This document shows positions 35,373 through 46,754 of a stretch of DNA of 64,000 bases, in pieces. The stretch is from assembly GCF_018873765.1 (NCBI RefSeq), contig NC_057925.1, positions 49,240,010 to 49,304,009 on the forward strand, written 5' to 3'. The stretch's first letter is position 1. Every line of letters begins with the position of its first letter. Origin of the DNA: Telopea speciosissima (Eukaryota; Streptophyta; Magnoliopsida; Proteales; Proteaceae). The notes beneath the pieces are model-generated. The model worked only from the letters and a program-made list of their open reading frames with translations, had not been told where the DNA came from and did no database searches. Position numbers and translations under genes: made by a program.

Positions 35373-38038
35373 TAAGGGTGTCAATTTGGAATCGAAATCG
35401 TATATTGAAATCGAAACTGGCCGTGTAATACCATATCAAACTGTATTGTTGCAAAAACGGTATGGTATGGTGCAAAAAAATGGTATTGATCACGATACGG
35501 TATGATATCGGTATTAGATATAATACCGTCAATATGTATCGAAACCATAATGTTATACCGAAATGGTACCGAAATCGTACCATTTTGGGAGGTATACTTG
35601 TAAAACTAAAAAAAAAGTACCTAAAGTTTAAATGGCTAAGACTAACCCTAATCCTTTCAAGCGTTTCCCTCTCAACCTATCCCAGTTTCCCTTTCCCCTT
35701 CACCCTTCTAAGCAGTGAGTGTTTCACTACTCATTTCCTTAGCAACACATTTCATGGCTTTCAAGTGTTCTTGCAAATCCATCATTCAAGATAAGGTAGT
35801 GCATTTGATACAACAAAAATCACAATTAATCTTGCGAGTTCTTCTAAACCTTTCTCAAATCTTCTAGCCTCATCATCATCTCCAACCGTATCTACAGTAC
35901 CAAAAAATCGTTTCCCAGAAAGGAGTATGGTTCTTACATTGTAGCATCTAAATCGTTCTTCGGTGTTGTGTTCGAGGGTGGCTACTACTGTCTGCTCTTC
36001 CTGTTCTTCGAGGAGCAATTTTTACACCCCAAATCACGAGACTTTCAGCAGAAGCAAGATCGATAGAGAATGAGCTTGCAAGTACGTAATCCGTGACTAG
36101 TTTTGGGGTCCATTAATATTAGTTTTGACTTGTGATTGCATAGCCTGTGTACATGTCCTGTTTCATTTTCCATATTTTCTTTTGTCGTGAGGCAGAACAC
36201 TGTATAGGATACAGATCTTCTACGGCTTGGCTATAGCAGCCATCTGTCTGGCCCAGTAACAGGAGCGTGACATATGTAAAGTGCAAAATCCAACGGTAGT
36301 GTTTTAAATATCTGAAAAAAACTGTGTTAAAAAGCTGTTGAAAGTGCAAAACAAGCCGGACCGGTCGGCCTGACCAAACCGGTTTGACCCAGCTCGGTTT
36401 ACAACTAAAACAAAAGAAACACACAGACTCCTCAACCCCAAACCGACCATCGTCCTCAACCCTTTCTCCCTTTCTGAAACCCTTGTATTTCTTCTTCTTC
36501 CCAGAGAAATCAGCTCTCTTACCTACTTTGGTCTGGCGAAGCTCGAAGGTGGAACAAAAATCCAAATCTGGTGATCTGGGTAAGACTTGAACCCTTTCTG
36601 AAACCCACGAATTTGTAGGTGCTTTGGTCGCAGAGACGGGTTCTTGTTAAAAAATTGTTTCAAATTTAAGAAACACATCAAGAAATTTGGGTTTATTTCA
36701 AATTTGTTTCAGACAATCACATTCTATCGTTAATAAAGATAATCAAATTCTATTCATCCAAAAAACAAAAAAAAAAAGATTATCAAATTCCGTCAAATTT
36801 GTTTAAGCACTTTTGTGAACCCTTTTCTGGGATTTAATGAGATTGGAAAGTATTTTCATGGCCAGATTCAAAGCAAGGAGAACTCCATGACCTCCGCTTT
36901 CCTTCGCAAGTGAGATCAAAAGTGTAGCTAACACCTTCCTTCAAGCCATTTGAAAATGGGAAAATGGGGTTTTGTGAGAGGAAGAAGACGATAGGTTCGG
37001 TTCTGTGAGAGGAGAATCGTTGGAGAGGAAGGCTTTCGGTTTCTGCTACTGATTTGGAACCGGATGCTTGAACGACTGGAGAGTTTCGAGATGGAGAGGA
37101 AGGCTTTCGATTACACCTTTGATTTCTGCTACTGATTTGGAACCAGACGTTTGACCGACTATAGAGTTTTGAGATGGAGAGGAAAGCTTTCGATTACACC
37201 ACAAACCAGAACCATGCGAGAGGAGAGACGTTCCAGTTCTGCCAGAGGAAGAAGAGCCCAACAGGGTTTCTCAAATCCTAGGGTTTTGTTACCAAAATCT
37301 AGTTGGGCCAGGTCGGTTCTGGTTTGCCTAACCGGTCCGGCTTGATTTGCATGGGATAAACCGTTTTTTACTACTAAATTTGAAAGTTTTAAAAGAGACC
37401 GTTAGATACTCTGCTTTACACGTGTCATCCCCAAGGTGAAGAGCGGGAAGATGGCCGCTACTATGGAGGCCGTAGAAGATCCGAATCCGAAAGACTAGGG
37501 TTAGCTCGTAGTTTTGCAATTCAAGTGCAACTTCTATGGCTCCTTAATCTTTTTGCACTTTTTTCCTTTTACCTGTTCAGATTATTGTTCGGAGGGAGAC
37601 GAATCCAACAGCTGTTGAAGGATGTACTTTGATCTAAAAAACCTAGAAGCAAATTCTCACAGATTCACCTACATCAATTGCTTGAATCCTCGATTCCATC
37701 CAATATAGAGTTAATGTACCCAAATTTTGTTTTAAGAGTTTTTTAAATGGTGTGGATGGAACTTTCAGACGGAGTATCCCAAAGAAGAAGTAGAGAAGAT
37801 AGTTCATTTCGTACCGAATTTATACAATTTTTTAGAACTGGTTTTTTAAAAACCAAATTTTATATTGTTTCTGTACCATAACCATACCATTTTTCTATAC
37901 CATTTTTATACCATATTGAAACCTTACGGTATCGGTATTAGAAATGAGACTCTTAAATGATATGGTACGGTATCGGTATTAGGTACTTGTTTTTTATATC
38001 ATACCGTATTACCGAAACCGTACCGGTTGACACCCCTA
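35373..38038. mobile_element. 2.67 kb hAT-like transposon without transposase
   Basis: Perfect 8 bp target duplication GATTGCTA at 35365-35372 and 38039-38046. Ends are TAAGGGTGTCAA and, inverted, TAGGGGTGTCAA. Subterminal regions are rich in ACGGTATCGG/TACCGAAAC words on both sides. The interior (35600-37750) is unlike the ends in composition and includes CT-rich, gene-leader-like stretches and a tandem duplication at about 37030-37200. I recognise no transposase, so it is non-autonomous; the interior may be captured host DNA or nested elements. Confidence 0.8.
37030..37202. repeat. Tandem duplication (~83 bp unit) inside the hAT-like element
   Basis: TTTCTGCTACTGATTTGGAA, then GACTGGAGAGTTTCGAGATG in one and GACTATAGAGTTTTGAGATG in the other, then GGAAGGCTTTCGATTACACC, appear twice in a row. 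The two copies differ at scattered positions. Confidence 0.7.
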
Positions 38039-38603
38039 GATTGCTAGCTTCTATTTGAAACGATTGAGTTCTCTGTCTCTACAAGGGGGTCTTACAAGGT
38101 TAAGGTTTCCCATTACATTGTACTTTCTTTGTGTAACCATTAGATTGTAATTGATGATTTCTCTTTTCTTTCTTTTTGCATCTTATTTCTGAGTTCCTTT
38201 TTTAAGTTGTAGTATGATTGCAAGCTGATATTCTGGCTACAAGAATGGAGTCATTGCATCAACAGAGTCCTTTTTTAAGTTGTTCAACAGACATGTTCAA
38301 CAAGTTCTCCAGTGATGAAAACCATCGAAGACAATGATGATTCAGAGTCTCCAGTCTGTTGAAGAAGTGTAATTGAGTAGAGTCGACAAACACTTTACAA
38401 ATACTAACCTAATATCAACTGGTTTACCCAAAAAAACAAAAGAAAAAACCTAATATCAACTGTAATATCCTTCAGATTTAGAGAAACATTAAACTGAACT
38501 TCAATAATGGAGCACAACTAGAGCTCCATGTCTGGGTTTAAAAATTTTTCAATCTTGAAGGCTTAAATTAAAATTAAGAATTCAGAAAGTACACATTATA
38601 CAC

Positions 38604-39537
38604 CTGATGGAAACCAAGTTTCCCCCCCATTCTCTCTGTAGAAATTGATAATGCTGACATCTGGTGACATAAAAGGAAGTACCTCCTCTACATTGCCAAG
38701 TATCAACTCTTGCTTTAGAAGGGTATGGGAATCTTGAATTGCATCTTCAACCAACTGCTTGAATTCAGTAGGGAGATACCATTAACTGCCCTGCTAGCTC
38801 TATATGAACTGGTTATTGGGTTCCAATCCTTACCAAGGCACATCATCTGCAGGACGTAGTTTGGCACCGTTTTTGAGAAGTGGTTGATAGAACCCTCTAG
38901 GATCAAGGCCAAGTTCCAGACATTTCTTTATAATTTTGATCTACAATCAAATCAAAACAATGAGACAAACATATTATCAAACACCACCATCCATGATACT
39001 AAAAACAATAATTAACATTTTGCACAATACATTTAGCCATAGAAATCTTATAGGAAAGTTGCGCTATTTGCATCCTGTTGTTGGTTAATGGTTCAAAACT
39101 TGGAAACAGCCTCTCCTGCAAGAGGACAGGGGAGGGGTAAGGAGGCCGCATCCCTTTGCCCCTCCAAGGGATTTTTATCGTCTCAAGTGCACAATCCACA
39201 AGTGCACCCTTAAAATGTATGCTGATGCGTGGCAAAGGAAGATCAACGGTGGATTTTGAAATCGAAATTTTCTTCTCACGCAGAATACCTGATTAGTACA
39301 TACTAAAGCCTAAGAGGATTGAAGGAGGCAGGAGGACTACCTGATTAGTATGACTGATGTAATTCTTTTAAAGCACCATTCCATCATTCAAGACTAGTTT
39401 TTCACTACTCTGCTAGCTCTTCCTCACTTTTCTTGACTAGTGATCCAATTTTGGTTTGGCAGATATCGAAAGGTTTCCAAGGTGACCAATACCGATTTTC
39501 CTACACCATCATCATCTTTAACATTAAATGTACATCC
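38604..39537 (-). pseudogene. ALKBH1-type dioxygenase remnant, array copy 1
   Basis: Two decayed exons correspond to exons 2 and 3 of the intact copy at 50497-53328. Exon 2-like 39537-39341 contains the FDICQTKIG region but one extra base shifts the frame (GGAAACC for GGAACC), and a stop falls near the ELAE segment. Exon 3-like 38940-38604 retains CLGKDWNP...SSYRASRAV but has several indels (337 nt against 345). The intron continues homologous to copies 2 and 3 down to about 38365 and is then lost; the last exon with the catalytic HxD and His is absent. Splice sites CAG/GT are still visible. Not functional. Confidence 0.8.
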
Positions 39538-39675
39538 CTGTCAAAAAATAAATGTTAGAAAACTGAAATAAAAAAGAAGAGGACAAAAGATGGTCTGAGT
39601 CAAATGAGGTCATTCTGTCCTTAAGACAGTATTTGCACCCTCCTATTCTTGCAAAGGGTTGCAGCAAAGTGAAAT

Positions 39676-39735
39676 CTGCCAAACCAAAATCGGATCACTA
39701 GTCAAGAAAAAGGAGGAAGAGCTAGCAGAGTAGTG
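39676..39735 (+). pseudogene. Inverted scrap of ALKBH1 exon 2
   Basis: CTGCCAAACCAAAATCGGAT through GAGCTAGCAGAG on the plus strand repeats the minus-strand exon 2 sequence of copy 1 located about 250 bp to the left. It abuts the inverted Mutator-end segment at 39740, marking a rearrangement breakpoint. Confidence 0.75.
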
Positions 39736-39739
39736 ATTC

Positions 39740-39933
39740 AATCTTGACCACTTCCAGTATATGATTCAATCTGAACCAATAATAAAATTTTGAGAAAATG
39801 AAAGTGCAGTTAAAGTTTAAAAAACACTGAAGACACTACTAGAAAAGAAGAAAATAACTGACGTAGACCAATAAATCAAATGATTAAATTACTCAGGCCT
39901 CCCCTAACCTTTCTGACTAATACGCAAACCTCT
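39740..39933. repeat. Inverted duplicated segment, partner at 34402-34594
   Basis: Reverse complement of the segment near 34.5 kb: CACTTTCATTTTCTC-type, CTAGAAAAGAAGAAAATAA and the Mutator terminal repeat CCTCCCCTAACCTTTCT. Only one terminus of that element is present here. Confidence 0.75.
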
Positions 39934-39949
39934 GTTCACTTTTTGAAAC

Positions 39950-40535
39950 CTTAGGCTCATTTTTGTTAAACGCATAGTATAGGGGGTGTATCCGTAATTT
40001 TTCCTTATTTTTAACACAATAAATACATATAAATTCATAAATCAAAAAATCAAAAAATACATTTAAAAAAATCAGATAAAATAATGAATCACATATCAAT
40101 ACAATTTGAGCTTACAACATTGAACAAGAGAAGGGAGTCAAAGAGTTGAGGGTTTTTTACTATTTTAGAAAACGAATTTACAATTTTAATCAACTCATAT
40201 TCAAATTAACCGACTTTATGGTTTTTTAACAAATGACTAAACTCATCGAGTTTGTCATGACTCGAGTGAAAAAACTGAGTCTTATTTGACTTAGATGATT
40301 TATGACATTTTTTACCCTGACTTAGTATACACGACTATTGACCAAGTTTTCAAAAAATTTGACTCAATTCGGGTGACTTGTTCCAGTCAAAACCTAGTTT
40401 TCCAACTATGATTTGAATACAATCACGTTTTATGGATTCCTAAAAAAGAGGGAGAGAGAAAAAGAAATATAGAATATAAAAAAAAAAAGGAAAACGGAGT
40501 TAAGTTGTCGTGAATTGATATCAAATGTGGTCTTA
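39950..40535. other. AT-rich intergenic sequence with repeat partner at ~47260-47560
   Basis: No gene. The words AAACTCATCGAGTTTGTCAT, GACTCGAGTG and TATGATTTGAATACAATCACG have reverse-complement counterparts around 47270-47500 (GTGATTGAGTTCAAATCATA, CAACGAGTTTAGTCATT), suggesting an inverted dispersed repeat pair. Confidence 0.45.
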
Positions 40536-40539
40536 GAAG

Positions 40540-40748
40540 GTCATTGGAGAGGATTCCTCTTCAATGTCGTTGGAGAGGATCCCCGAGAGGATCCAGACGT
40601 GGCGGGAGCTGGACCCCCAGCAAAACAGGGGGGTATGGTCATTTCACAGGGGGGCTCACTTGGGTCCCACATGTGAAATGACCAAACACCCCCTTGTTTT
40701 GCTAGGCTAAACCCTTCAGCTCTGGCCACGGTTGAAGGAGAGCCAAAT
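40540..40748. mobile_element. Palindromic MITE, GGTCATTTCACA family
   Basis: Inner arms GGTCATTTCACAGGGGGGC and inverted GGTCATTTCACATGTGGGAC are adjacent, with CCAGCAAAACAGGGGG pairing to CCCCCTTGTTTTGCTAGG. The right end is GGTTGAAGGAGAGCCAAATTG, shared with the copy at 8574-8709. Confidence 0.65.
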
Positions 40749-40959
40749 TGGAAAACGAGGAGTTAGAAGATTTATAGGCTATGTTTGTTATGCATTCTTG
40801 GTTGATTTTGCATTTTCAGATGATAAAAATAATTGTTTTATCATCCGAGAATACGAAATTGATCTATAATGCATTCCAAAAATACATACCAAATACAACC
40901 TTAATTTCCTAATAAGAGAAGATGTGAAAAGAAATTAAAATGGGAAGAGATCGATAAGT

Positions 40960-41480
40960 CTAAATGTGCAAGGTATCAATGAAACAGTGGATACCCTTAA
41001 TGTAATCTATGCTCCTCTGAAAGACTTGAAAACATTTACTTCAGTTACAGCCAGGGTTTTGGTAATTGGTATCGGTATTGTTATTGATCTGCATCAGTCT
41101 AGATTGGTCTGGTTTACCTTTGTTTTCTTCAAAACATTAAATTTTCTTTTCTTTTCTTATGCAATCGGCTAAGAATCGGTATTGGTCTCCACTAATACGA
41201 ATACAAATTAGCAGATCCGAACGATATAGTTAGGGCTTGAGAAATTTTGTTTATTATGGATTCAGGTGTGCCACCATTTGATTATCATCAAAATATTATA
41301 GCAAGACAATTGCTACCTATGCTAATATAGGTAGTGTATTAGATCTTTCTATGACCATTAATTTTGGTGCCTAGTGTTTCAGAATGAAATGACATGCCAT
41401 ATTTTAGGTTTCTACCAACAAAAAAAAAATGACAAGCCATAATTTAGGTGCTTAGATTTTCTAATAATAACTATGCACAG
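40960..41480. repeat. 3' flank of ALKBH1 unit 2 (segmental duplication)
   Basis: Homologous to 48120-48489 plus 50196-50400 in unit 3 and in part to 56379-56670. Shared blocks: GAAAACATTTACTTCAGTTA, CTGCATCAGTCTA, AGTCTCCACT-type, GTGCCACCATTTGATTATCA and ATGCTAATATAGGTAGTGTA. Shows that the duplicated unit includes ~2 kb downstream of the gene. Confidence 0.75.
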
Positions 41481-41528
41481 AATCACATATCATCCAAACA
41501 AAACTACAAGCTTTTGATAAAAACTTTA

Positions 41529-42725
41529 GGGAGAAAGAACTCTACTTGGTTGCGTAGGTGACACATTTTTCACTCAGGCAATCTTCTTACCATCGGATCA
41601 TGACTATCCATTTAAGACCTTTAAATATAATTAAGGCAATAAAAAAGACCAATTGAATTAAATAAGTATTCCATTTGTACTCTCCCATCAAATCCGTCCT
41701 CTCTCTCTCTTGCCCTATCCCTTAAGTATCTTCATCTTAATCTTTTTATTCTTCCTCCACTACTTCGGTTTCTTACCTTTTTTTTCCCCCTCCTTACCCT
41801 CTTTTATAGGAATCCCTCTCCTTAGGGGTGAAACAGGGCTAGGTTAGGCCGGGTTTTTTAAAACCCTAGCCCAACCCTGAGTCCTCTTAACTCAACCCAA
41901 GCCCAACCCAGCCCTAGGTCGGCTGAGATGTCTCAGCCCAAGCCCAACCCTACCGTGCTCAACCCAGTCCAACCCAAACCTGATTGGCCCTGATTTTTGC
42001 TAGTGCCTGGTTGGTTCTAACTTGCCTTGCTTTTTAGCCATTTATATCATCCTATATTCCTAAGCATTAAAAATATGAGACACAAGTGATTGGGAATTGG
42101 TTTGTTTCATACTCAATTGATTATTAGACTTTTCTACGGATTAAAAAACATAGCCCAATCTTAAAATTGTAAATATTTTCATTCAATAGATAATTCACCT
42201 TTTTTTTTTTTTTTGGGTAAAACAATAAATAATTAGATGTTAAACAAAAGTTGCAAAATGTAAATAATAAATTACAAAGCATAACCTAACACAGGGTACA
42301 ATAGGGCTTAGCCCGAGGCCTCAACACTGGCCCAGCTCGACCGTGACCCAGGGCTTGAAAATTTCAATCCTAACCCACCCTCAGGGTTGAAAAATTCAGC
42401 CCAAGCCTTGTTTAGGCTCAGGATGGACTCGTGCTGACAGGGCCAAACTTACAGCCCTACCTCTCCCTCTTTCTTACTTAGCTGATTGCCACCAAATTAG
42501 GTAAGCAAAAGTTCATACGATTTTAGTATAAATTTCTCTAATGATTAAATAAAGTTGGACCACTGTAAATCAATTCTTAAGACTGAAATTTAACTCGATA
42601 AACCAATTAAGTTGCAATTAGAATATAAAGAAGCGGCATTAAATTGATAATCCTAATACGCCAGTAAGAAGACTCTCTGCATCGAAAATGCATCATCTAC
42701 GCAACTAAGTTGAGTTCTTTCTCCC
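41529..42725. mobile_element. Larger element with ACTTGGTTGCGTAG inverted ends
   Basis: Left end GGGAGAAAGAACTCTACTTG and right end inverted GGGAGAAAGAACTCAACTTA, both leading into GTTGCGTAG. It interrupts sequence that is contiguous in unit 3 (CTTTTGATAAGCTATTATAA). It itself contains the hAT-like copy at 41823-42459. No coding region seen. Confidence 0.6.
41823..42459. mobile_element. TAGGGGTGAAAC hAT-like element, copy 2
   Basis: 637 bp flanked by CCTCTCCT (41815-41822) and CCTCTCCC (42460-42467), an 8 bp duplication with one mismatch. Ends TAGGGGTGAAAC and inverted TAGGGCTGTAAG. Same internal order as 32540-33094. Noncoding. Confidence 0.75.
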
Positions 42726-42911
42726 AAGCTATTATTATAAAATGAAACTTTAAAAACAACAAAAACAAAAAAAACCTCATACGCATCACAAGAAACAGTT
42801 CATGACTCCATCCAAATAGAAAGCTGGTGAAGAGGAAGTAGCTAGAACTTTCTAAACGTCAAACTTAAAGGAAGAAAACTTGGAGCTGAGTTTGGGATAA
42901 TACCTTTCACC

Positions 42912-43030
42912 AATTCAGATCGTCTACGGCGCCCTGACCAGAGCGGCTTGAGCAGTGCACAAATAAGGCGCCTTGCAATGTGCGCCACTCAGACCGCTCT
43001 GCCCGTGGCGCCGTAGAAGATCAGGGTCCT
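42912..43030. mobile_element. MITE inserted in ALKBH1 copy 2 last exon
   Basis: Near-palindromic: left GATCGTCTACGGCGCCCTGA, right inverted GATCTTCTACGGCGCCACGG, and both continue into GAGCGG. Flanked by TTTCACC on each side (left ending ~42911, right starting ~43033). The uninterrupted site is seen in copy 3 (ATACGTCCCACACC). Confidence 0.75.
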
Positions 43031-44218
43031 ACGTTTCACCCCATGATATATAAGCGCCTAGATTTGCCTCCAAATATTAGCACATCACCAGACTCCAGAA
43101 TAACTTTCTTTGCCATTTCAATGTTCCAGGATTCTCCATATAAGAACTCTGCTGAGTCACCAATTGAGAGGGTGACAACAGGTAACCCACTTCTTATACT
43201 CTCTTGACTTTCATGTTTATCCTGCATCGATCATTACACAACAAGGCATTACAAAATTCTTTACAGAGACATCAATCTCTCCATTTATTTCTGTTCCGTT
43301 ATTGTGATATATAACTAGAGTTACACGGGTTGGAGGAGGCTTCGTGTAATCAGGGTTTTCCTTAGGACCTGAGCCGTAAACCCAGGTAGGTTCAAGGATT
43401 TCCTCGTTAGCCAAAAAAAATTTAAAAAATCAATCTTGAAGGCTTAAATAGTAAGCACAAATCCATGTCTGGGTTTAAAAATTTTCAATCTTGAAGGCTT
43501 AAATTAAGAATTCAGAAAGTACACATTACACACCTGATGGATACCAAGTTTCCCAGTCTCTGTGTAGAAATTGATAATGCTGGTATCTGTTGACATAAAA
43601 GGAAGTACTTCCTCTGCAGTGCGAAGTATCAACTCTTCCTTTAGAAGGGTATGGGAATCTTGAATTGCATCTTCAACCAATTGCTTGAATTCAATAGGGA
43701 TACTGGGTGGAATTGCACCATCAACTGCCCTTCTAGCACTATATGAACTGGTTTGTGGGTTCCAATCCTTACCAAGGCACATCAGTTGCCGACATTGTTT
43801 GACATCATTTTGGAGAACTGGTTGATAGAACCCTCCAGGACCAATGCCAAGTTCCCGACATTTCTTTACAATCTTGATCTACAATCAAAACAATGAACAA
43901 TACCATCCAAGATACCAAAAACATTAATTATTAACAGCTTCAAATTCAAAATAAGCTCAATAATATTAGTGCACCAGCAGGGACAAGGATGGTCAGAAGC
44001 AACACCCATTGAATTAGATCTATCTCCAGCCATAAATAACAAAATAGATGGTTATTAACAGAAGAAATACACACTTTCCATCTTAACATTTTGCAAAATA
44101 TATTTATTTTATGACACCATACAGAGGATGTAGTAGTAGCTCATGTAGGCATAGTAATCTTATAGTAAACCATTTTTATTTTCTTTGCAAATGAATTTGA
44201 ATCAGTGAAATAGTTAAT

Positions 44219-45115
44219 TGTCTTACTGTATGCCCAAAGAGTTAATGGTTTTCTTATGGATTCCTACAGCTGCGAAGATGGTCAAGACAATATTCACTAG
44301 TTTCATATCTTGCCCTTTGTTCATGGTTGTAACTGAATCTGTGTAATAGCCATCTCCCATATACACTGATTTGTGTCCTTTTTTTAACATCATTGCCCTC
44401 AAGCTTCCAAAGTATTCAACTGGCAAGTTACCTGTAAAACTATTGGAAGAGAGGGTTGCAGCATTGGGAACTCATTAAAAGAAGTTGGAGAGTACTGATA
44501 AATAGGACCATAGAGATCTGTTGGAATGCAATACAAGAACTCGCAACTTGGGCAATTTCCCCAACCAGAAGGGGAAAGTATCAAATATCTTGTTCTTCCC
44601 AAGGTCTAGAACCTCTAGTGTTGTGCAATTGGCCAATGACCTAGGAACTTGCCCTTCTAATATGTTTCCATTGATTTTGAGTGTCCTCAGGCTGCTTCTT
44701 GCATTTGTAAAATGTTGAGGAATTCTGCCATGAAATCTATTCCCTTGTATATCCAAAAACTATGAGAGTGGCCATGCTACTTAGACATTCCGGAATTGAA
44801 CCGCTCAAGTTATTGTAAGAGGCGTCAAAAAATTGTAGACCACCCAATTTGCATATCGATTCAGGGATTCCTCCAACAAAGCAATTGGTCGAAATTGAAA
44901 AGAATATGGTGACAGATGATAAGGGAATTGGGAGAGACCCTTGTAGCTTTTTGCTGTGAAGATCAAGAGTTGTATGGAAGATTCAAATGATATAAACTTT
45001 TCATTTTCCATATCCAATTTGGTAATTGACCAGAAATGTTGTTGTTTGAAAGGTCTAAATACTACATATTTTCTTGAGTTCTCAGGGAGTTGGGGAATCC
45101 ATTCTTTTATGTTAC
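44219..45115 (-). pseudogene. LRR receptor-like protein (Cf/RLP type) fragment
   Basis: On the minus strand, read in several frames: LQGSLPIPLSSVTIFFSISTN, GGIPESICKLGGLQFFDASY, NNLSGSIPECLSSMATL, then the open [10 protein letters not shown]...[54 protein letters not shown], and finally PVEYFGSLRAMM...YYTDSVTTMNKGQDMKLV. This is the C-terminal LRR run and the Y-x-D-S-V-T-x-x-x-K-G segment just before the membrane span of Cf-type immune receptor-like proteins. Frameshifts separate the pieces and both ends are missing. It sits in an intron of ALKBH1 copy 2, same strand, and is absent from copy 3, so it was inserted after duplication. Confidence 0.8.
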
Positions 45116-46145
45116 AAGATCCCAACCCCAACAGAGGAGGGGGTAAGGTCTGAGTACCTTTGCCCCAACCAAACCCTGCAGTAGCAGAAGCCTCATACAG
45201 CATTGTGCAGCCCTTTTTCAATACAGTTACTAAAATATTTGCACTAATAAGAGAAAAAGAAGAGAGTACATACAAAAACCTAAGAGAGGATTAAAGAAGG
45301 CAGGAGGAATACCTGATTAGTATGACTGATGTAATTCTTTAAAAGCATCATTCCGTCCTTTAAGACAAGTTTTTCACTACTTGTCTTACTGAAGCACTCT
45401 GCTAGCTCTTCCTCCTTTTTCTTGAACTGGAATCCAATTTGGGTGTGGCAGATATCGAATGGTTTCGAGGGTGACAACTCCAAATGTTCTGTTCTAAGGT
45501 AACGGTTTGGCAAGGATTCCCCATATTGAGAACTTGTGTGATTATAATATCTACTTCCCTGTCAAAAAAATAATTGAGAGCGCGCAGCAGATGTTTCTTT
45601 CAGAAATAAAAATGGTTTTAATTGAACAAACCCGTAAGAGAAGTGGGGTGAGCTACAAAAGACATACATAGCTTAGGCCTTGTTTCAAGTATAACCTCGA
45701 ACAGAGCTGATTCGAGGGCAAGGATCCACATAGCCGAAACCCAAAGCATTCCCACTGACCACAACAGCGATCACTACCGGAAAAGAAGGGTAGGCGGCAA
45801 ATGGTACGAGCAGCAGGGGTTGTCGTCGGTGCATGAGAAGGAAAAGGAAGAGAGATGCTACGAAAGGGTTTTAGGATTTTCATAGTGATGAGAATGGAGC
45901 AGTGCAGTGTGGGGAAGGAAGAAAGCTCAATCTCGTGATAAAGGAAAGAAGTATCGCTGGATTACTTGGAGGACAAGTACCACATCTTCTACTTTTGTCA
46001 AAATTAAAATCGAAAAACTAAAAAACGCAACTAAAACATTCTTAGAAAATACAGACAACGAGGGATCTAGCTCCCCTTTGTGTCCGGATCCTCTCCAATG
46101 AACTTCTCCTATGGCCACGTTTTTTTAGGGATGTAAATTCGTAAA

Positions 46146-46754
46146 TAAGGGTGTCAAATCCTAGCCCGAACTGTAAAAAACGATCGAAATCGATTGTAAA
46201 AACCTGAGATCGAATCAATCCTTATTGGATTGGTTTTGAATTGGGATATGACCAATTGAAAATTGGATCACACCGGATCGATCAATAACAAACCAAAAAC
46301 CAAATCGAATGAAACCGATAAAAAAATAATGAATATAAAGTTATGAATAATTGAATTGATTTCAATATTAATGTGCAAATTTATGGTTGTAAGGAAAATT
46401 GTTACATATCAATGAGCATGAGGTTAGGAAAATAGGGAAATTAATTTATAACAATGCTTGTTCCATTGATCTCCTTTTTAAGTGTGGAGCTAATGAAATA
46501 TTTTATGCAATTGAAAAGAGAAAGAGAAAAAAGTACATACAAACCGAACCCAACTTGCTTAAAAAAACCCGATACTGAATCGAATCCAAACCGCTATCAA
46601 CCCGTTATCATAAATCGAAACCGACACGAAACCAAACCACACTGAAATCGAAATCAAGCCAAAACCAAAAAGTCCTTATTGGTTCGGTTTCGGTATCCCT
46701 AAAAGCCACACTGAAATTGATAAATCGAACCGAACCGATCGATTGACACCCCTA
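46146..46754. mobile_element. hAT-like GGGTGTCAA-family element
   Basis: Left end TAAGGGTGTCAAATCC, right end inverted TAGGGGTGTCAATC. Interior rich in AACCGAAACC words, noncoding. The right flank GATGTAAA has an exact match at 46130-46137, eight bases before the left terminus, so the insertion site or the terminus is slightly rearranged. Confidence 0.65.

Larger units (their letters stand above)
42850..45883 (-). pseudogene. ALKBH1-type dioxygenase, array copy 2 (broken)
   Basis: Four exons recognisable: exon 1 from 45883 (MKIL...SHAPTTTP, then internal deletion and frameshift, no clear donor), exon 2 45558-45313 (FDICHTQIGF...DGMMLLKNYISHTNQ), exon 3 43878-43534 (345 nt, fully open, KKCRELGIGPGGFYQP...NFYTETGKLGIHQ), exon 4 from 43221 (DKHESQESIRSGLPVV...). 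In exon 4 a 2 nt insertion within SKSR...Y shifts the frame before the second catalytic His. A 119 bp MITE splits it at 42912-43030, and a ~31 bp deletion removes the RPGR part of the 2-oxoglutarate-binding motif. The HxD pair still reads H-Q-D. The intron between exons 2 and 3 holds an LRR receptor fragment. Non-functional. Confidence 0.85.

Noticed and set aside
35782..36018. 78-codon minus-strand frame inside the hAT-like element
   Set aside because: No ATG start (begins at TTG), no recognised domain, no splice context.
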